A stretch of DNA of 64,000 nt from JBASEY01 sp049652745 (GCA_049652745.1 JBASEY010000023.1:277392-341391), one strand, 5' to 3'; positions 28,814-38,446 are shown, counted from the first letter of the stretch. The notes: generated from the letters alone by a model not told the origin. Numbers and translations are program-made.

Positions 28814-31006
28814 ATGAAAAAGCTGAATGTTCTATTTCTTTGGCATATGCATCAACCTTTGTATCAAGTCGACAATGAACCTCTCCGAATGCCCTGGGTT
28901 CGCTTGCATGCAACTAAAGACTATGTTGGAATGCCGAGCCTGGCGAAAAATTCTCCTCGATTGCGGATGACCTTCAACGTTACCCCAGTCCTCTGGGATC
29001 AGCTTGAGTTGTATAAAAACGGAGGCACGGACAAAGAACTCGCAGTTTCACTGAAATCACCAGAATCTCTTTCGATGGAAGACCGACGCTTCATGTTGAC
29101 CAAGATGTTTACCGGGAACAGGATTTCTATTATCAACCCCTTTTCTCGATATGCTGAATTATACGATAGATATGGGCATGGTGGGGAAGAGGCGGCATAT
29201 CGTATCAGCACACAAGAATTGATCGATTTGGCTGCTTGGAGAATGCTGGCTTGGATCAATCCGGTAATTCGAAAATCGGATTTTAAAATCGCTGCTCTAG
29301 AAAAAAAAGGCGGATATTTCACCTCTGACGATGTTCATGTCCTGGCTGAAAAAAGTCTGGAGATTATTAAATCAGTTTATGAAATCTATCGAGACTTATG
29401 CCGATCAAATCAAATCGATATGATTACATCACCCTATTACCACCCGATTTTACCTCTGATAATCGACTCTGATACGGCAATAAAATCCGCCGGGATGAAC
29501 GGTGTTTTTCCAACTCCTTTTTCATACATTGAAGATGCAAAATGGCATGTGAAAGCCGGTATTCAAAAACATCGTGCTCTATTTGGAAAAATACCTTCCG
29601 GTATGTGGCCGGCGGAAGGTTCCGTCTCGCAGCAAACTGCTGCACTTTTCGCGGAAAATGGAGTTCGTTGGATAGCTACCGATGAAGGAATCATACAAAA
29701 ATCTCTGAAAGAGTCAGTGGTTAGAAATGATGAGGGTTGCGTCCAAAACCCTGAGCTGATTTATCAGCCCTTCTTATTGGAAACGGAAAACGGTCCAATA
29801 ACTATTTTTTTTCGAGATCATTATTTATCCGACCTCCTGGGATTCGATTATCAATCATTGCCCAGAGAAACAGCTATCCAAGATTTTATCGCTCGTTTAA
29901 ACCATATCAAAGAAACAACATCGGCAATGAATGTTGAACCATGTGTCTCAATTATTCTCGACGGCGAAAACGCGTGGGAACATTATCCTGACGGAGGCTT
30001 TCCTTTTCTAGAGAGCCTCTTTCAGGCGATCGAAAAGGAACCAGGATTACAACTGGATACCTTTACAGATTATTTGAACCGCCATATGAACAACTCCTTC
30101 TGTACAATTTCCAATCTAAGCTCCGGTTCCTGGATTAGCGGGGATTTTGGCATATGGATCGGTCAAAAGGAGGAAAATACTGCTTGGGATTATTTACGTG
30201 ATCTAGATAACGCTTTGACAGATAAGGGATTATCGAGTTTTGCACGCAATAAAGCTCGAACGTTCCTCCGAAAAGCTCAGGGAAGCGATTCGTTTTGGTG
30301 GTACGGTGATATTCATTATACTCAAGAAAAAGGTGAGTTTGACACGATTTTTCGGTCCTGGCTCATTAAGGGATACGAATCTGCGGAATTGATTCCTCCA
30401 TTAAAACTCGGCATTCCAATATCTTCCGTTATAGAAGAAAACCCTCTTATATCTCAGCCAAAAAATTTAATTTCTCCCGTAATAGACGGTGAAATTGGAA
30501 GCTATTTTGAATGGTTTGGCTCTGGAAGTGTTCCAATAGAACAGAGATATTCTTCAATGCATCGTGGATTCGATTTAGATTCGGGTTTTAAGGAACTCAA
30601 ATTTGGTTTTGATTTAGAAAATCTCTATCTGCAGCTGATTCCGAACAAGAATTATTTTGTTCAACCACAAAAAGGGATCAGTTTGTCTTTTACATTCAAA
30701 TCTTCTTTAAACCGAACCTTTGGTTTTGGTTTAGATTTTTCTTGGATCGATGGTCATTTTGTATTCAATCCAATTTCTTCTGATTTTTCTTCTTCGCAAG
30801 CTGTTGAAGGAATACGGGCAGCTTTTAGCCGGGTCATCGAGATTTCAATACCATTTTCAGTTTTTGGTCCTGATTACGATCAGAAGTTAATTTTTATGGT
30901 TGAGATTCGGGGGAATGGAAAGGTCAGTGGTCGCGTACCTGAAACAGGTGAGATAGAAATATTTCGTCCTTCGCCAGATTATGACAGTATTTTCTGGCGG
31001 ATATAA
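28814..31006 (+). CDS. glycoside hydrolase family 57 protein (amylase or glucanotransferase type)
   Basis: A 730-residue GH57 enzyme without a signal peptide, so probably cytoplasmic and acting on glycogen or related alpha-glucans. The N-terminus LNVLFLWHMHQPLYQ is the family start. The nucleophile is Glu268 in GMWPAEGSVS and the acid/base Asp383 in LDGENAWEHYPDGG. The last 180 residues form a DOMON-like beta-sandwich (KELKFGFDLENLYLQLIP). The substrate cannot be fixed from sequence. The gene follows the metK terminator with its own ribosome site (CGGGAGAA) and appears to be a single unit. Confidence 0.9.
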   Translation: MKKLNVLFLWHMHQPLYQVDNEPLRMPWVRLHATKDYVGMPSLAKNSPRLRMTFNVTPVLWDQLELYKNGGTDKELAVSLKSPESLSMEDRRFMLTKMFTGNRISIINPFSRYAELYDRYGHGGEEAAYRISTQELIDLAAWRMLAWINPVIRKSDFKIAALEKKGGYFTSDDVHVLAEKSLEIIKSVYEIYRDLCRSNQIDMITSPYYHPILPLIIDSDTAIKSAGMNGVFPTPFSYIEDAKWHVKAGIQKHRALFGKIPSGMWPAEGSVSQQTAALFAENGVRWIATDEGIIQKSLKESVVRNDEGCVQNPELIYQPFLLETENGPITIFFRDHYLSDLLGFDYQSLPRETAIQDFIARLNHIKETTSAMNVEPCVSIILDGENAWEHYPDGGFPFLESLFQAIEKEPGLQLDTFTDYLNRHMNNSFCTISNLSSGSWISGDFGIWIGQKEENTAWDYLRDLDNALTDKGLSSFARNKARTFLRKAQGSDSFWWYGDIHYTQEKGEFDTIFRSWLIKGYESAELIPPLKLGIPISSVIEENPLISQPKNLISPVIDGEIGSYFEWFGSGSVPIEQRYSSMHRGFDLDSGFKELKFGFDLENLYLQLIPNKNYFVQPQKGISLSFTFKSSLNRTFGFGLDFSWIDGHFVFNPISSDFSSSQAVEGIRAAFSRVIEISIPFSVFGPDYDQKLIFMVEIRGNGKVSGRVPETGEIEIFRPSPDYDSIFWRI

Positions 31007-31182
31007 TTTCGACAGAGGTTAAAATTAACATTATTTAATAAATAGTTACCGTGTTCAGCGTTGGCAATATAACGTCTGATAAGATATATTATGTTACGTT
31101 TAAGATTTGGAGACCTTTGTAAATCCTTCGTTTCCTATGAATAAACAAAATAAATAAATTCCCCTTATCCTCCAAAAAGTCG

Positions 31183-31216
31183 AAAAAAACAGCCGACATT
31201 AAAAAAATGTCGGCTG
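31183..31216 (-). terminator. rho-independent terminator of ahcY
   Basis: On the minus strand CAGCCGACAT and ATGTCGGCTG pair with a 7-base loop, followed by TTTTTTT. It is 39 bp after the ahcY stop. The upstream A-run means it may also act weakly on the convergent GH57 transcript. Confidence 0.88.
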
Positions 31217-31254
31217 CTCAGTGTTATCCTTTTTACCGATGCTCAAAAATAAGC

Positions 31255-32514
31255 TTAAGTCCCGGCCGAGTAATCCGTTAAATAAGCGATTTGATCTTCC
31301 GTCAAAGCATCTATCTCGATTCCCACCGTTCCTAATTTGATCCTCGCAATTTCCTGATCCAACTCTTCCGGCAACTTATAAACCTGTTTCTCAAGTGTTT
31401 TTCCGCTCTTTGCCAGTTCCACCAAGGCCATCAACTGGTTTGAAAAACTCATATCCATGACCTCACTTGGATGACCTTCCGCCGCAGCCAAATTCACAAG
31501 TCGACCTTTAGCGAGCAGATAAATCCTTCGGCCGTCTTTCATATGATACTCCTGACAATTCGGCCGGATATCGACACATTTAACGGCTAGCGCTTCCAAA
31601 TCAGGGATATTGATTTCACAATCATAATGTCCCGTATTGCAGACAATCGCCCCATCCTTCATTTTGGCAAAATGCCTGCCTACCAAAACATCTTTCATAC
31701 CAGTCGCAGTGATAAAGATATCTCCTATTTCCGCAGCCTCATCCATCTGCATTACCTGGTAACCTTCAAGTAAAGCTTTCAATGCCGCCGTCGGTTTGAC
31801 CTCGGTACAGATTACATTCGCACCTAATCCCTTCGCCCGCATGGCACAACCTTTGCCGCAATGGCCAAACCCGCCGACAACTAAATTTTTACCAGCCACC
31901 AAAACTGATGTAGCTCTTAGAAGTCCATCAAGTGAGCTTTGCCCGGTCCCATAAACATTATCGAAATCCCATTTTGTTTCTGCATCGTTTACAGCATAAA
32001 TGGGATACAGAAGTTTACCATCGGCAGCCATGGCTCGAATCCGATGAACCCCTGTTGTGGTCTCCTCCGTTCCGCCGATCACATTGGCTGCCAGATCCGG
32101 GTATTTGTTATGAATGGTAAAAATTAGATCGGCGCCATCATCCAAAGTCATTGATGGTTTGAAATCCAAAGTCCGCTCTATAGCCCAATAAAATTCAGCC
32201 ACACTCATTCCATGCCAGGCATAAATTGAAATGTCGTTTGCTGCCAGGGCCGCTGCAACATCGTCCTGAGTTGACAATGGATTGCATCCGGACCAAGAGA
32301 CTTCTGCGCCGGCCTCTCGCAGAGTTTCCACCAACACTCCGGTTTCCTTGGTGACATGTAAACAGCCGGCAATTCTCTGGCCTGCCAATGGTTTCGTTTC
32401 GCTGAATACCTTACGCAAATGCATTAAAACCGGCATTCTAGATTCCGCCCAGTTCAGCTTCATTCTACCTTGTGGCGCCAAATCAAGATTCGCAACTTTA
32501 CTACGTGAACTCAT
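31255..32514 (-). CDS. ahcY: S-adenosylhomocysteine hydrolase
   Basis: A 419-residue AhcY that splits S-adenosylhomocysteine into adenosine and homocysteine. Motifs read: GCNPLSTQDDVAAAL, DDGADLIFTIH (active-site Asp pair), ETTTGVHRIRAM, the NAD-binding GFGHCGKGCAMRAKGLG, TGHYDCEIN, and FSNQLMALVELAKS. It follows the SahR-like gene on the same strand with a 45-bp gap, so the two are probably co-transcribed and the regulator controls SAH removal. A terminator follows. Confidence 0.97.
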   Translation of the reverse strand: MSSRSKVANLDLAPQGRMKLNWAESRMPVLMHLRKVFSETKPLAGQRIAGCLHVTKETGVLVETLREAGAEVSWSGCNPLSTQDDVAAALAANDISIYAWHGMSVAEFYWAIERTLDFKPSMTLDDGADLIFTIHNKYPDLAANVIGGTEETTTGVHRIRAMAADGKLLYPIYAVNDAETKWDFDNVYGTGQSSLDGLLRATSVLVAGKNLVVGGFGHCGKGCAMRAKGLGANVICTEVKPTAALKALLEGYQVMQMDEAAEIGDIFITATGMKDVLVGRHFAKMKDGAIVCNTGHYDCEINIPDLEALAVKCVDIRPNCQEYHMKDGRRIYLLAKGRLVNLAAAEGHPSEVMDMSFSNQLMALVELAKSGKTLEKQVYKLPEELDQEIARIKLGTVGIEIDALTEDQIAYLTDYSAGT

Positions 32515-32559
32515 GGTCTATTTTCTCCCTTCATTCATTTTAAATCATTAAATATAGTA

Positions 32560-33498
32560 TTAATCACTTTTAGTACCTTGCGCAGCTATCAGTTCGACAG
32601 AATTCCTGCCTCCAGGAAAGACTTCGACTTGAATATCGGTAAAGCCGGCTACTTTCAGCCAGGTCTTAAGGTCTTTAGCATCAAAACCCAGCCAAATATC
32701 CGCCATTTCTTCACGAAAATCTTCTTTTTGATGTTTATTGAAATCTATAATAATTACTTTACCTTCCGGTTTCAGCGTCCTGTTGACTTCTTGGAAAATC
32801 CCATGGGGTTCGGCAATGTGGTGTAACACGAGGTTGATTAAAATCAGATCGACCTCTCCATCTTTCATCGGTAAGTGCTCGATAGCACCAAGCCTTAATT
32901 CCACCCTACCGTCCGCTCGTAAATCACGTAGATTATCCCGAGCGTGCTGCAGCATTTTATCTGAGTAATCGATGCCTATGAGTTTCTCAACTACCGTACT
33001 CAGTTCGCGTAAAATGAACCCTGGCCCACAGCCAAGATCAGCCAAGACATCGACGCCTTTCACTTGAGCTTTCAATGCTTCGATGAACTCTTTTTGATCT
33101 ATAAAATGTCCTAAAAGCGTTGACCAGTCCTGGCCGACATTTGCAAAAAAAGACCTTGATTGAGAACGCCGCCATTCTAATATTTCTTCGACCGACATTG
33201 CCAAGGTGCGCCATTCGGGATACTCTTTGCACCAGTCAATCGTTAAATTTATCAACGTACTTCTATGACTTTTCATTTCATTGGATAACGTATAATAGAC
33301 TTTGGCGCCGTCACGCCTGAAATCAGCAATATGAGCATCACTGAGAATCTTCAAATGTCTGGAAATTCGGCTTTGACCCATATCGAGAATCCGCATGATT
33401 TCCTGTACTGAAAATTCGCCCATACTCAAAATTGCCGTAATCTTGAGCCGTGTTTCATCTGCCAGCGCTTTAAAAAAGTGAATCACCAGGAGCCTCAT
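32560..33498 (-). CDS. ArsR-family regulator fused to a SAM-dependent methyltransferase domain (SahR-like)
   Basis: About 312 residues. The N-terminal winged helix (FFKALADETRLKITAILS, then VQEIMRILDMGQSRISRHLKIL) is of the ArsR type; no metal-binding Cys cluster is visible. The C-terminal half is a class I methyltransferase fold with motif I LADLGCGPGFILREL, LIGIDYSDKMLQ, and LILINLVLHHIAEP. This domain order next to ahcY matches the SahR regulators described in proteobacteria, which sense S-adenosylhomocysteine. The fold probably serves as the ligand sensor. Start uncertain: the ATG at 33498 fits homologue lengths; a GTG at 33486 has a better ribosome site (TGAGG); a TTG at 33516 is also open. 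Confidence 0.85.
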   Translation of the reverse strand: MRLLVIHFFKALADETRLKITAILSMGEFSVQEIMRILDMGQSRISRHLKILSDAHIADFRRDGAKVYYTLSNEMKSHRSTLINLTIDWCKEYPEWRTLAMSVEEILEWRRSQSRSFFANVGQDWSTLLGHFIDQKEFIEALKAQVKGVDVLADLGCGPGFILRELSTVVEKLIGIDYSDKMLQHARDNLRDLRADGRVELRLGAIEHLPMKDGEVDLILINLVLHHIAEPHGIFQEVNRTLKPEGKVIIIDFNKHQKEDFREEMADIWLGFDAKDLKTWLKVAGFTDIQVEVFPGGRNSVELIAAQGTKSD

Positions 33499-33522
33499 CA
33501 AAAAGAAATCAAACAAGCACGA

Positions 33523-33557
33523 AAAACGATGCTATCGTTTTACTCTTTGATTATCAA
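33523..33557 (-). promoter_or_regulatory. predicted promoter and palindromic operator of the sahR-like/ahcY unit
   Basis: On the minus strand TTGATA (33552-33557) and TAGCAT (33529-33534) are separated by 17 bp. The inverted repeat AAAACGAT-AGC-ATCGTTTT (33523-33541) is centred on this -10, a typical repressor position. Its sequence differs from the metK palindrome, so a shared regulator is not proven. Confidence 0.55.
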
Positions 33558-34900
33558 CCGTTTTTATTAATATCCCGCTTACGATTCTGCCACCAGTTCA
33601 ATCGTTTCCGTATTTCTTTTTCAAATCCGAATTCTTTGGGATGATAAAATCGTTTTTCCGATATTTCATCCGGTAGAAAATCCTGGCCGGCATAGGCGCC
33701 AGGAAAATCATGATCGTATTGGTAATTTTTACCGTACCCTTCGCGCTTCATCAAAGCTGTCGGAGCATTCCTCAAGTGCAAGGGTACCGGGAGAGCATTC
33801 GTTTTCTGTGCCGTCTGCCAAGCCTCTTTCCAGGCGGCTTCGAGAGAATTGGATTTGGGAGCTGTCGCTAAATAAATCGCTGCTTCAACCAACGCTAATT
33901 CACCTTCCGGCGATCCCATAACCTGATAGGCTTCCCTTGCGGCAAGTGCTATTTGCAGCGCATCAGGGTCTGCCAAACCGACATCTTCACTGGCGATCCG
34001 TATCATCCTTCGGGCAATGTACAAAGGGTCTTCTCCCCCATCAATCATCCTGCACATCCAATATAATGCAGCATCAGGGTCCGATCCTCGTATGCTTTTA
34101 TGAAAAGCCGATATCAGATTGAAATGCTGCTCACCAGACTTGTCATAAGCTGCAGGTCGCGTTTGAAGCGCTTCTTCTACATGCTTTTTATCAATGATCC
34201 CTCCCGATTTTTCATCCTCCATGCAAAGGCGAGCGGCAAATTCAAGCGTATTCAACGCCGCCCTGGCATCTCCACCGGAATAATCGGCGATCATTTCCAC
34301 CGCTTCAGCATCCAAATTATCTTCCGTCAATCCCAATCCGCGCTCCTCATCTGTCAGAGCTCTTATAATGATTTTTTTCAAAGATTGATGAGACAATGGT
34401 TTTAGGGTAAAAATCTTACAACGCGACAGTAGGGCGGGGATCACTTCAAACGAAGGGTTCTCAGTGGTTGCGCCAATCAAGATGATAGCGCCCGTTTCGA
34501 CATGTGGTAAAAACGCGTCCTGTTGAGCTTTATTGAACCGATGAATTTCATCGATAAACAGCATTGTCTGTCGACCGTCTGTTTTTTTGATGTGCTCAGC
34601 ATACTCGACAACCTCACGTATTTGTTTTACACCTGATAAAACTGCCGAATATTCAATGAGTTCTGCATTCATCTCCGAAGCCGCCAATCGGGCTAACGTT
34701 GTCTTTCCTGTACCAGGAGGGCCCCAAAACACCAAAGATATACCAATACCTTTGGTTATCACTTGCTTCAAGGCCCGCCCGTCACCCAGCAAATGATCTT
34801 GACCAATGATCTCTGAAATAGACCGAGGTCTCATTCTATCAGCCAGAGGTGTTAAACCGGATGCCTTTGAATTTTGGTTGGAATTCACAAAAATAGACAC
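33554..34900 (-). CDS. rarA: RarA/MgsA replication-associated AAA+ ATPase
   Basis: A RarA/MgsA/WRNIP1-family clamp-loader-like ATPase that acts at stalled replication forks. I start it at the GTG at 34900, with AAGGA five bases upstream; an ATG at 34954 would overlap the neighbour by 37 bp. The protein then has 448 residues. Motifs: PLADRMRPRSISEIIGQDHLLG, Walker A WGPPGTGKTTLA, Walker B MLFIDEIHRFNKAQQD, sensor 1 IGATTENPSFEV. The C-terminal part shows the RarA tetramerisation domain (YWMCRMIDGGEDPLYIARRM; HLRNAPTALMK). Confidence 0.95.
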   Translation of the reverse strand: MSIFVNSNQNSKASGLTPLADRMRPRSISEIIGQDHLLGDGRALKQVITKGIGISLVFWGPPGTGKTTLARLAASEMNAELIEYSAVLSGVKQIREVVEYAEHIKKTDGRQTMLFIDEIHRFNKAQQDAFLPHVETGAIILIGATTENPSFEVIPALLSRCKIFTLKPLSHQSLKKIIIRALTDEERGLGLTEDNLDAEAVEMIADYSGGDARAALNTLEFAARLCMEDEKSGGIIDKKHVEEALQTRPAAYDKSGEQHFNLISAFHKSIRGSDPDAALYWMCRMIDGGEDPLYIARRMIRIASEDVGLADPDALQIALAAREAYQVMGSPEGELALVEAAIYLATAPKSNSLEAAWKEAWQTAQKTNALPVPLHLRNAPTALMKREGYGKNYQYDHDFPGAYAGQDFLPDEISEKRFYHPKEFGFEKEIRKRLNWWQNRKRDINKNG

Positions 34901-34917
34901 GTTTGTCCTTGTCGTTT

Positions 34918-35616
34918 TTATAGAATGAAGCTCAATCCCAGAGTGCTGTCCCATGTATACAGATAAGTATCTTCATAACTCTCCCAATGATAATTATAAC
35001 CATCCCAATACGAGGAGTACATCGTATCCCTCACCTGGGTCAAGTAACTGCGCACCTCAAAACGCAAGGCAATATTTGGAGAAATCCGCGCCTTGACGCC
35101 CCCGGCCGCCGTGCCGGTGAATTCCGATTCCGAATGCCCCGATTTGATGTCATATACGGTTGTTCCCATCCCGAGGGCAAAATAGGGAACAATATTTCCT
35201 TCATAAAAATCAAAATTTAAATTGGCTAGAAAAATACGCACATTCACATCAGACAGTTTTTTTCTCGATCCCGAAAAAGAGCCGCCTTTTACCGTATAAA
35301 AAGTTGTATTTGCTTGTGAATATTGAAATTCAAGCCCCATTAAAGGCAGCAATCCAAAGCCGGCTCTGACGCCCCAGACCGCACTGTCATCCTGCCTGAT
35401 TCTGCCATAAGTAGAAGGATAATTACTGTAGGCTTCGTACTCGTCACCCATCATGAATCCACCAAACGGACTGATCTGTATCACGCCTGGACCATATGCC
35501 AAATGCTCAAAGCTTGACTGATAATATCGCCCATCCTGATACTGCGCCGATGTGGAAGTCGATCCTATAAAACCCAGTACAACCAATCCAATAATCACCA
35601 TACGTTTTACCTTCAT
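34918..35616 (-). CDS. predicted small outer-membrane beta-barrel protein
   Basis: A 232-residue protein with signal peptide MVIIGLVVLGFIGSTSTSAQ (after a short basic start). The mature part alternates polar and aromatic residues in about eight amphipathic strands (GVRAGFGLLPLMGLEFQYSQ, NLNFDFYEGNIVPYFALGMGTT, IALRFEVRSYLTQV) and ends in WDSTLGLSFIL, close to a C-terminal barrel signal. It resembles OmpA- or OmpW-like eight-strand barrels with a His- and Tyr-rich loop near the end. A sigma-54 promoter match is 110 bp upstream. Function unknown. Confidence 0.8.
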   Translation of the reverse strand: MKVKRMVIIGLVVLGFIGSTSTSAQYQDGRYYQSSFEHLAYGPGVIQISPFGGFMMGDEYEAYSNYPSTYGRIRQDDSAVWGVRAGFGLLPLMGLEFQYSQANTTFYTVKGGSFSGSRKKLSDVNVRIFLANLNFDFYEGNIVPYFALGMGTTVYDIKSGHSESEFTGTAAGGVKARISPNIALRFEVRSYLTQVRDTMYSSYWDGYNYHWESYEDTYLYTWDSTLGLSFIL

Positions 35617-35724
35617 CTTATTCTCCTTTCTTCCACTTAAGAGACAATTCTCGAAATCACATATTTTATTTCAAACTGAAAAACCTCTTTTCTCTGTTTG
35701 TTCCAGTCGCCTATTGTATTATTA

Positions 35725-35740
35725 AGCAAAATAAATGCCA
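35725..35740 (-). promoter_or_regulatory. predicted sigma-54 promoter of the barrel-protein gene
   Basis: Minus strand TGGCATTTATTTTGCT: TGGCA at -24, TTTGC at -12, and exactly 10 bp between GG and GC. This is a near-consensus sigma-54 promoter. The start site would be near 35713, leaving a leader of about 97 bases before the ATG. Confidence 0.75.
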
Positions 35741-35845
35741 AACTGATAGGCAATAAATATCACGTTTATTTCGAGCGTTTTACCTATTTATGGACGTTTT
35801 ATTTATTACATGATTTGTCTCCAAGAAAGGACGCCATAAAGGACA

Positions 35846-37531
35846 CTAAGATATCTTTAACTTGCCATTGACAATATCAATTACCTTTTCGGCTGATTTT
35901 CGAGTTTCTTCAAGTGATTCCCGTGCCTGGGACTTCACATTTGCAATCCATTCTTTATCACCACAACCATCCAGATTTATCATCACATTTAAAAAAGCGC
36001 TTTCGGCTGCACACAAAGCTGAATGAGCTCCAACCCCTGCATCCGAAACAGATTTTTGATTTCCATGAATAGCCATTACTTCCGCTATTTCAACGATTCT
36101 TTTTGTTCGATAAAGCACTTCCAGCGGGACCAATGTCGCATTACGTGTAGCATTTTCAATCGCTTCCCGGCGTTTCAACGCTTGAATATCATCTTCTTTG
36201 GGCATGGCAAAACACGCCATCAATTCATTGAAAGCATCTGTGTCTTTATCCACATCTCTCAGAAATTCATCTTTGAGTTTCTGAGCCTCATCGGTCGCTG
36301 AGAGCATTTCTTTTTTAACGGCTGCAAATTCTCGCTTATCAATCGTCAGGTTGCCGACCATTGCAGTCAAGCCCGCCGCCATAGCGCCACATAATGCCGC
36401 GACTGAACCACCGCCGGGAGCTGGACTATCGGTAGAAAGTTCATCCACAAATTCGCCACAAGGCATCCGAACTAATTTTCCGAACCGACTGCCGCCGGAT
36501 AGTCTATATTCGATGATTTTTTCTTCCGGGTCGAAAGGAGTTATTTCATTCAAACCCAATGATTGAATCGCTGTTTGGATCAGCAAAGGTTCAGGCACAC
36601 CGGTCGATTGACCTTGCTGGGTTAGATAATATCTGCCTGCTTCAAGCATTGCATTCAAAGGTATCAAACCGACCAATTCACTGCCGGTGACTCTCAAACC
36701 GTATTTGGACGCTGATTCCCTGCATGCATCGAAAGCAGAATGAACCGGTGTCACTTCAAAATCAGTCAGATTCATTGAAATCTGAGCACATCCATATTCC
36801 TTTATATACCAACCAACGGCCTTGCATTCTTTTAGAAGGCCCGGAATTCTCACCCGTTCACCATTTTCATCTTTGACAAATTGATGATCGGCATCTCGCA
36901 ACCAACGACCACGTTCCCTGACATCCAATGCGATATTGTGAGCCAAGCGCTGGCTTCTTGAGTTTATATTGACGTTATAAGCGATTAAAAATTTTCTGGC
37001 TCCTATGACTGTTGCCCCACTTTGCGGATTGAATTCCGCCGGGCCGTAATCCGGTTTCCATTCAGGCTTACGAATTTTTTCGGACAACCCTTCATATTCA
37101 CCCGCACGGATATTCGCTAAATTTCTTCGTTTTGCCGATGTTGCCGCGTATTCATACAGATAAACCGGAATACCCATCTCTTCCCCCACCCTTTTGCCGA
37201 GTGCTTTTGCCAGTTGAACACATTCTTCCATCGTCATATTTCTGACCGGGACAAACGGGCAGACATCGGTTGCACCCATCCGTGGATGAGCTCCGCTGTG
37301 CTTTCTCATATCGATCAACGCAGCCGCTGTAGCGATAGCTTGAAAAGCCGCTTCAACGACACTTTCAGGCGTACCGACAATCGTAAAAACCGTTCGATTG
37401 GTATCAGCGCCGGGGTCGACATCCAACAACTCAGCTCCACTTACAGATTGAACCGCTTGGGCAATTCGGTCGATAACAGACTTGTCACGCCCTTCGCTGA
37501 AATTGGGCACACATTCAACAATTTTACTCAT
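35846..37531 (-). CDS. ftcD: bifunctional glutamate formimidoyltransferase / formimidoyl-THF cyclodeaminase
   Basis: A 561-residue fusion like the animal FTCD enzyme. Residues 1-300 are the formimidoyltransferase (KIVECVPNFSEGRD; SGAHPRMGATDVCPFVPV; NLTDFEVTPVH), and about 350-561 the cyclodeaminase (STDSPAPGGGSVAALCGAMA; VDKDTDAFNELM). It moves the formimino group of formiminoglutamate to tetrahydrofolate and releases ammonia, the last step of one histidine-degradation route. Many bacteria encode the two activities as separate genes. No other histidine-use gene is in the window. AGGAAAGG precedes the ATG. It stands alone, with a 229-bp gap on the downstream side. Confidence 0.95.
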   Translation of the reverse strand: MSKIVECVPNFSEGRDKSVIDRIAQAVQSVSGAELLDVDPGADTNRTVFTIVGTPESVVEAAFQAIATAAALIDMRKHSGAHPRMGATDVCPFVPVRNMTMEECVQLAKALGKRVGEEMGIPVYLYEYAATSAKRRNLANIRAGEYEGLSEKIRKPEWKPDYGPAEFNPQSGATVIGARKFLIAYNVNINSRSQRLAHNIALDVRERGRWLRDADHQFVKDENGERVRIPGLLKECKAVGWYIKEYGCAQISMNLTDFEVTPVHSAFDACRESASKYGLRVTGSELVGLIPLNAMLEAGRYYLTQQGQSTGVPEPLLIQTAIQSLGLNEITPFDPEEKIIEYRLSGGSRFGKLVRMPCGEFVDELSTDSPAPGGGSVAALCGAMAAGLTAMVGNLTIDKREFAAVKKEMLSATDEAQKLKDEFLRDVDKDTDAFNELMACFAMPKEDDIQALKRREAIENATRNATLVPLEVLYRTKRIVEIAEVMAIHGNQKSVSDAGVGAHSALCAAESAFLNVMINLDGCGDKEWIANVKSQARESLEETRKSAEKVIDIVNGKLKIS

Positions 37532-37673
37532 AAAACACCTTTCCTTTCACTGAAAAGCTAAAATTAGCGCCATATAGTACAGCTCAACCATATGCAACCC
37601 GTCACTATCAAGAAAACGTCATTTTACTGTGAAAAAATGAAGTGTATAAACAGGTGGTAACGATAGCTGTTTA

Positions 37674-37758
37674 TGCCGGAACCGGGAATCGAACCCGGAC
37701 AGCCTAAAAGGCCGAGGGATTTTAAGTCCCTTGCGTCTGCCATTTCCGCCATTCCGGC
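37674..37758 (-). tRNA. tRNA-Leu (TAA)
   Basis: On the minus strand an 85-base cloverleaf starts GCCGGAATGGCGGAAATGG and ends in the acceptor TTCCGGC plus A. The anticodon loop CTTAAAA reads TAA. The long variable arm CTCGGCCTTTTAGGCTG is the class II mark of Leu. The CCA end is not encoded. Confidence 0.95.
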
Positions 37759-37772
37759 ATTCAGATGAGAAA

Positions 37773-37844
<72 letters not shown>

Positions 37845-37853
37845 AAAAAAACG

Positions 37854-37926
37854 AGCGGGAGACGAGGCTCGAACTCGCGACAATCACGTTGGCAACGTGA
37901 GGCTCTACCAACTGAGCTACTCCCGC
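37854..37926 (-). tRNA. tRNA-Gly (GCC)
   Basis: A 73-base cloverleaf on the minus strand starts GCGGGAGTAGCTCAGTTGG and ends TCTCCCGC plus T, the usual discriminator of bacterial tRNA-Gly. Loop TTGCCAA gives anticodon GCC. It is first of the Gly-Cys-Leu cluster, 37 bp after the yraN stop. Confidence 0.95.
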
Positions 37927-37963
37927 TTGAGCAACATTAAAATACCAATAGTAAAATCTCATG

Positions 37964-38446
37964 TCAATAAAAAAATGCCATATCTTCCTGAGACAAACGG
38001 AACGCATCACGGATATGATTTACAATGTAAGCGTTTGATTTTGCTTCTGGAATTAATCCAATGACATCGAATCTACAGGTTGTAAAAGCCGGTAATTTTG
38101 CACTAGCCAGGTAACACCTTGCTGTTTTGATGATGCGCTTTTGCTTGTTACGAGTCACCGCAAGAACAGGGTCGCCGTACGCGCACGATGAACGGGATTT
38201 AACTTCTACAAAAACCAAATCATTTCCATCCAAAGCAATAATATCGATTTCGCCGAATCCACACTGATACGGCGCTTCCACAATTTTCCAACCTTGTTCA
38301 AGTAGATATTTCTGAGCAAAATCTTCGCCCAGCGACCCTTCTGATCTGGTTGAACGCGTTCCTATATATGCCATAACATCAATAATATCCTTGCCCGATA
38401 CTATACTCTCCTTCCCTGACTCATTCAAATAACTCGAGCGAATCAC
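37964..38446 (-). CDS. yraN: YraN/UPF0102-family nuclease-fold protein
   Basis: A small PD-(D/E)xK-fold protein of the UPF0102 family. The nuclease-like core reads GEDFAQKYLLEQGWKI, then GEIDIIALDGNDLVFVEVKSR, with the D-x(n)-ExK pattern intact. I keep the GTG at 38446, which has GAGGGG five bases upstream and overlaps rnhB by 26 bp; an ATG at 38374 would give 136 residues, nearer to usual family length. The biochemical role is not established. It closes the ffh-trmD-rnhB gene run, a common position for yraN. Confidence 0.9.
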   Translation of the reverse strand: MIRSSYLNESGKESIVSGKDIIDVMAYIGTRSTRSEGSLGEDFAQKYLLEQGWKIVEAPYQCGFGEIDIIALDGNDLVFVEVKSRSSCAYGDPVLAVTRNKQKRIIKTARCYLASAKLPAFTTCRFDVIGLIPEAKSNAYIVNHIRDAFRLSQEDMAFFY

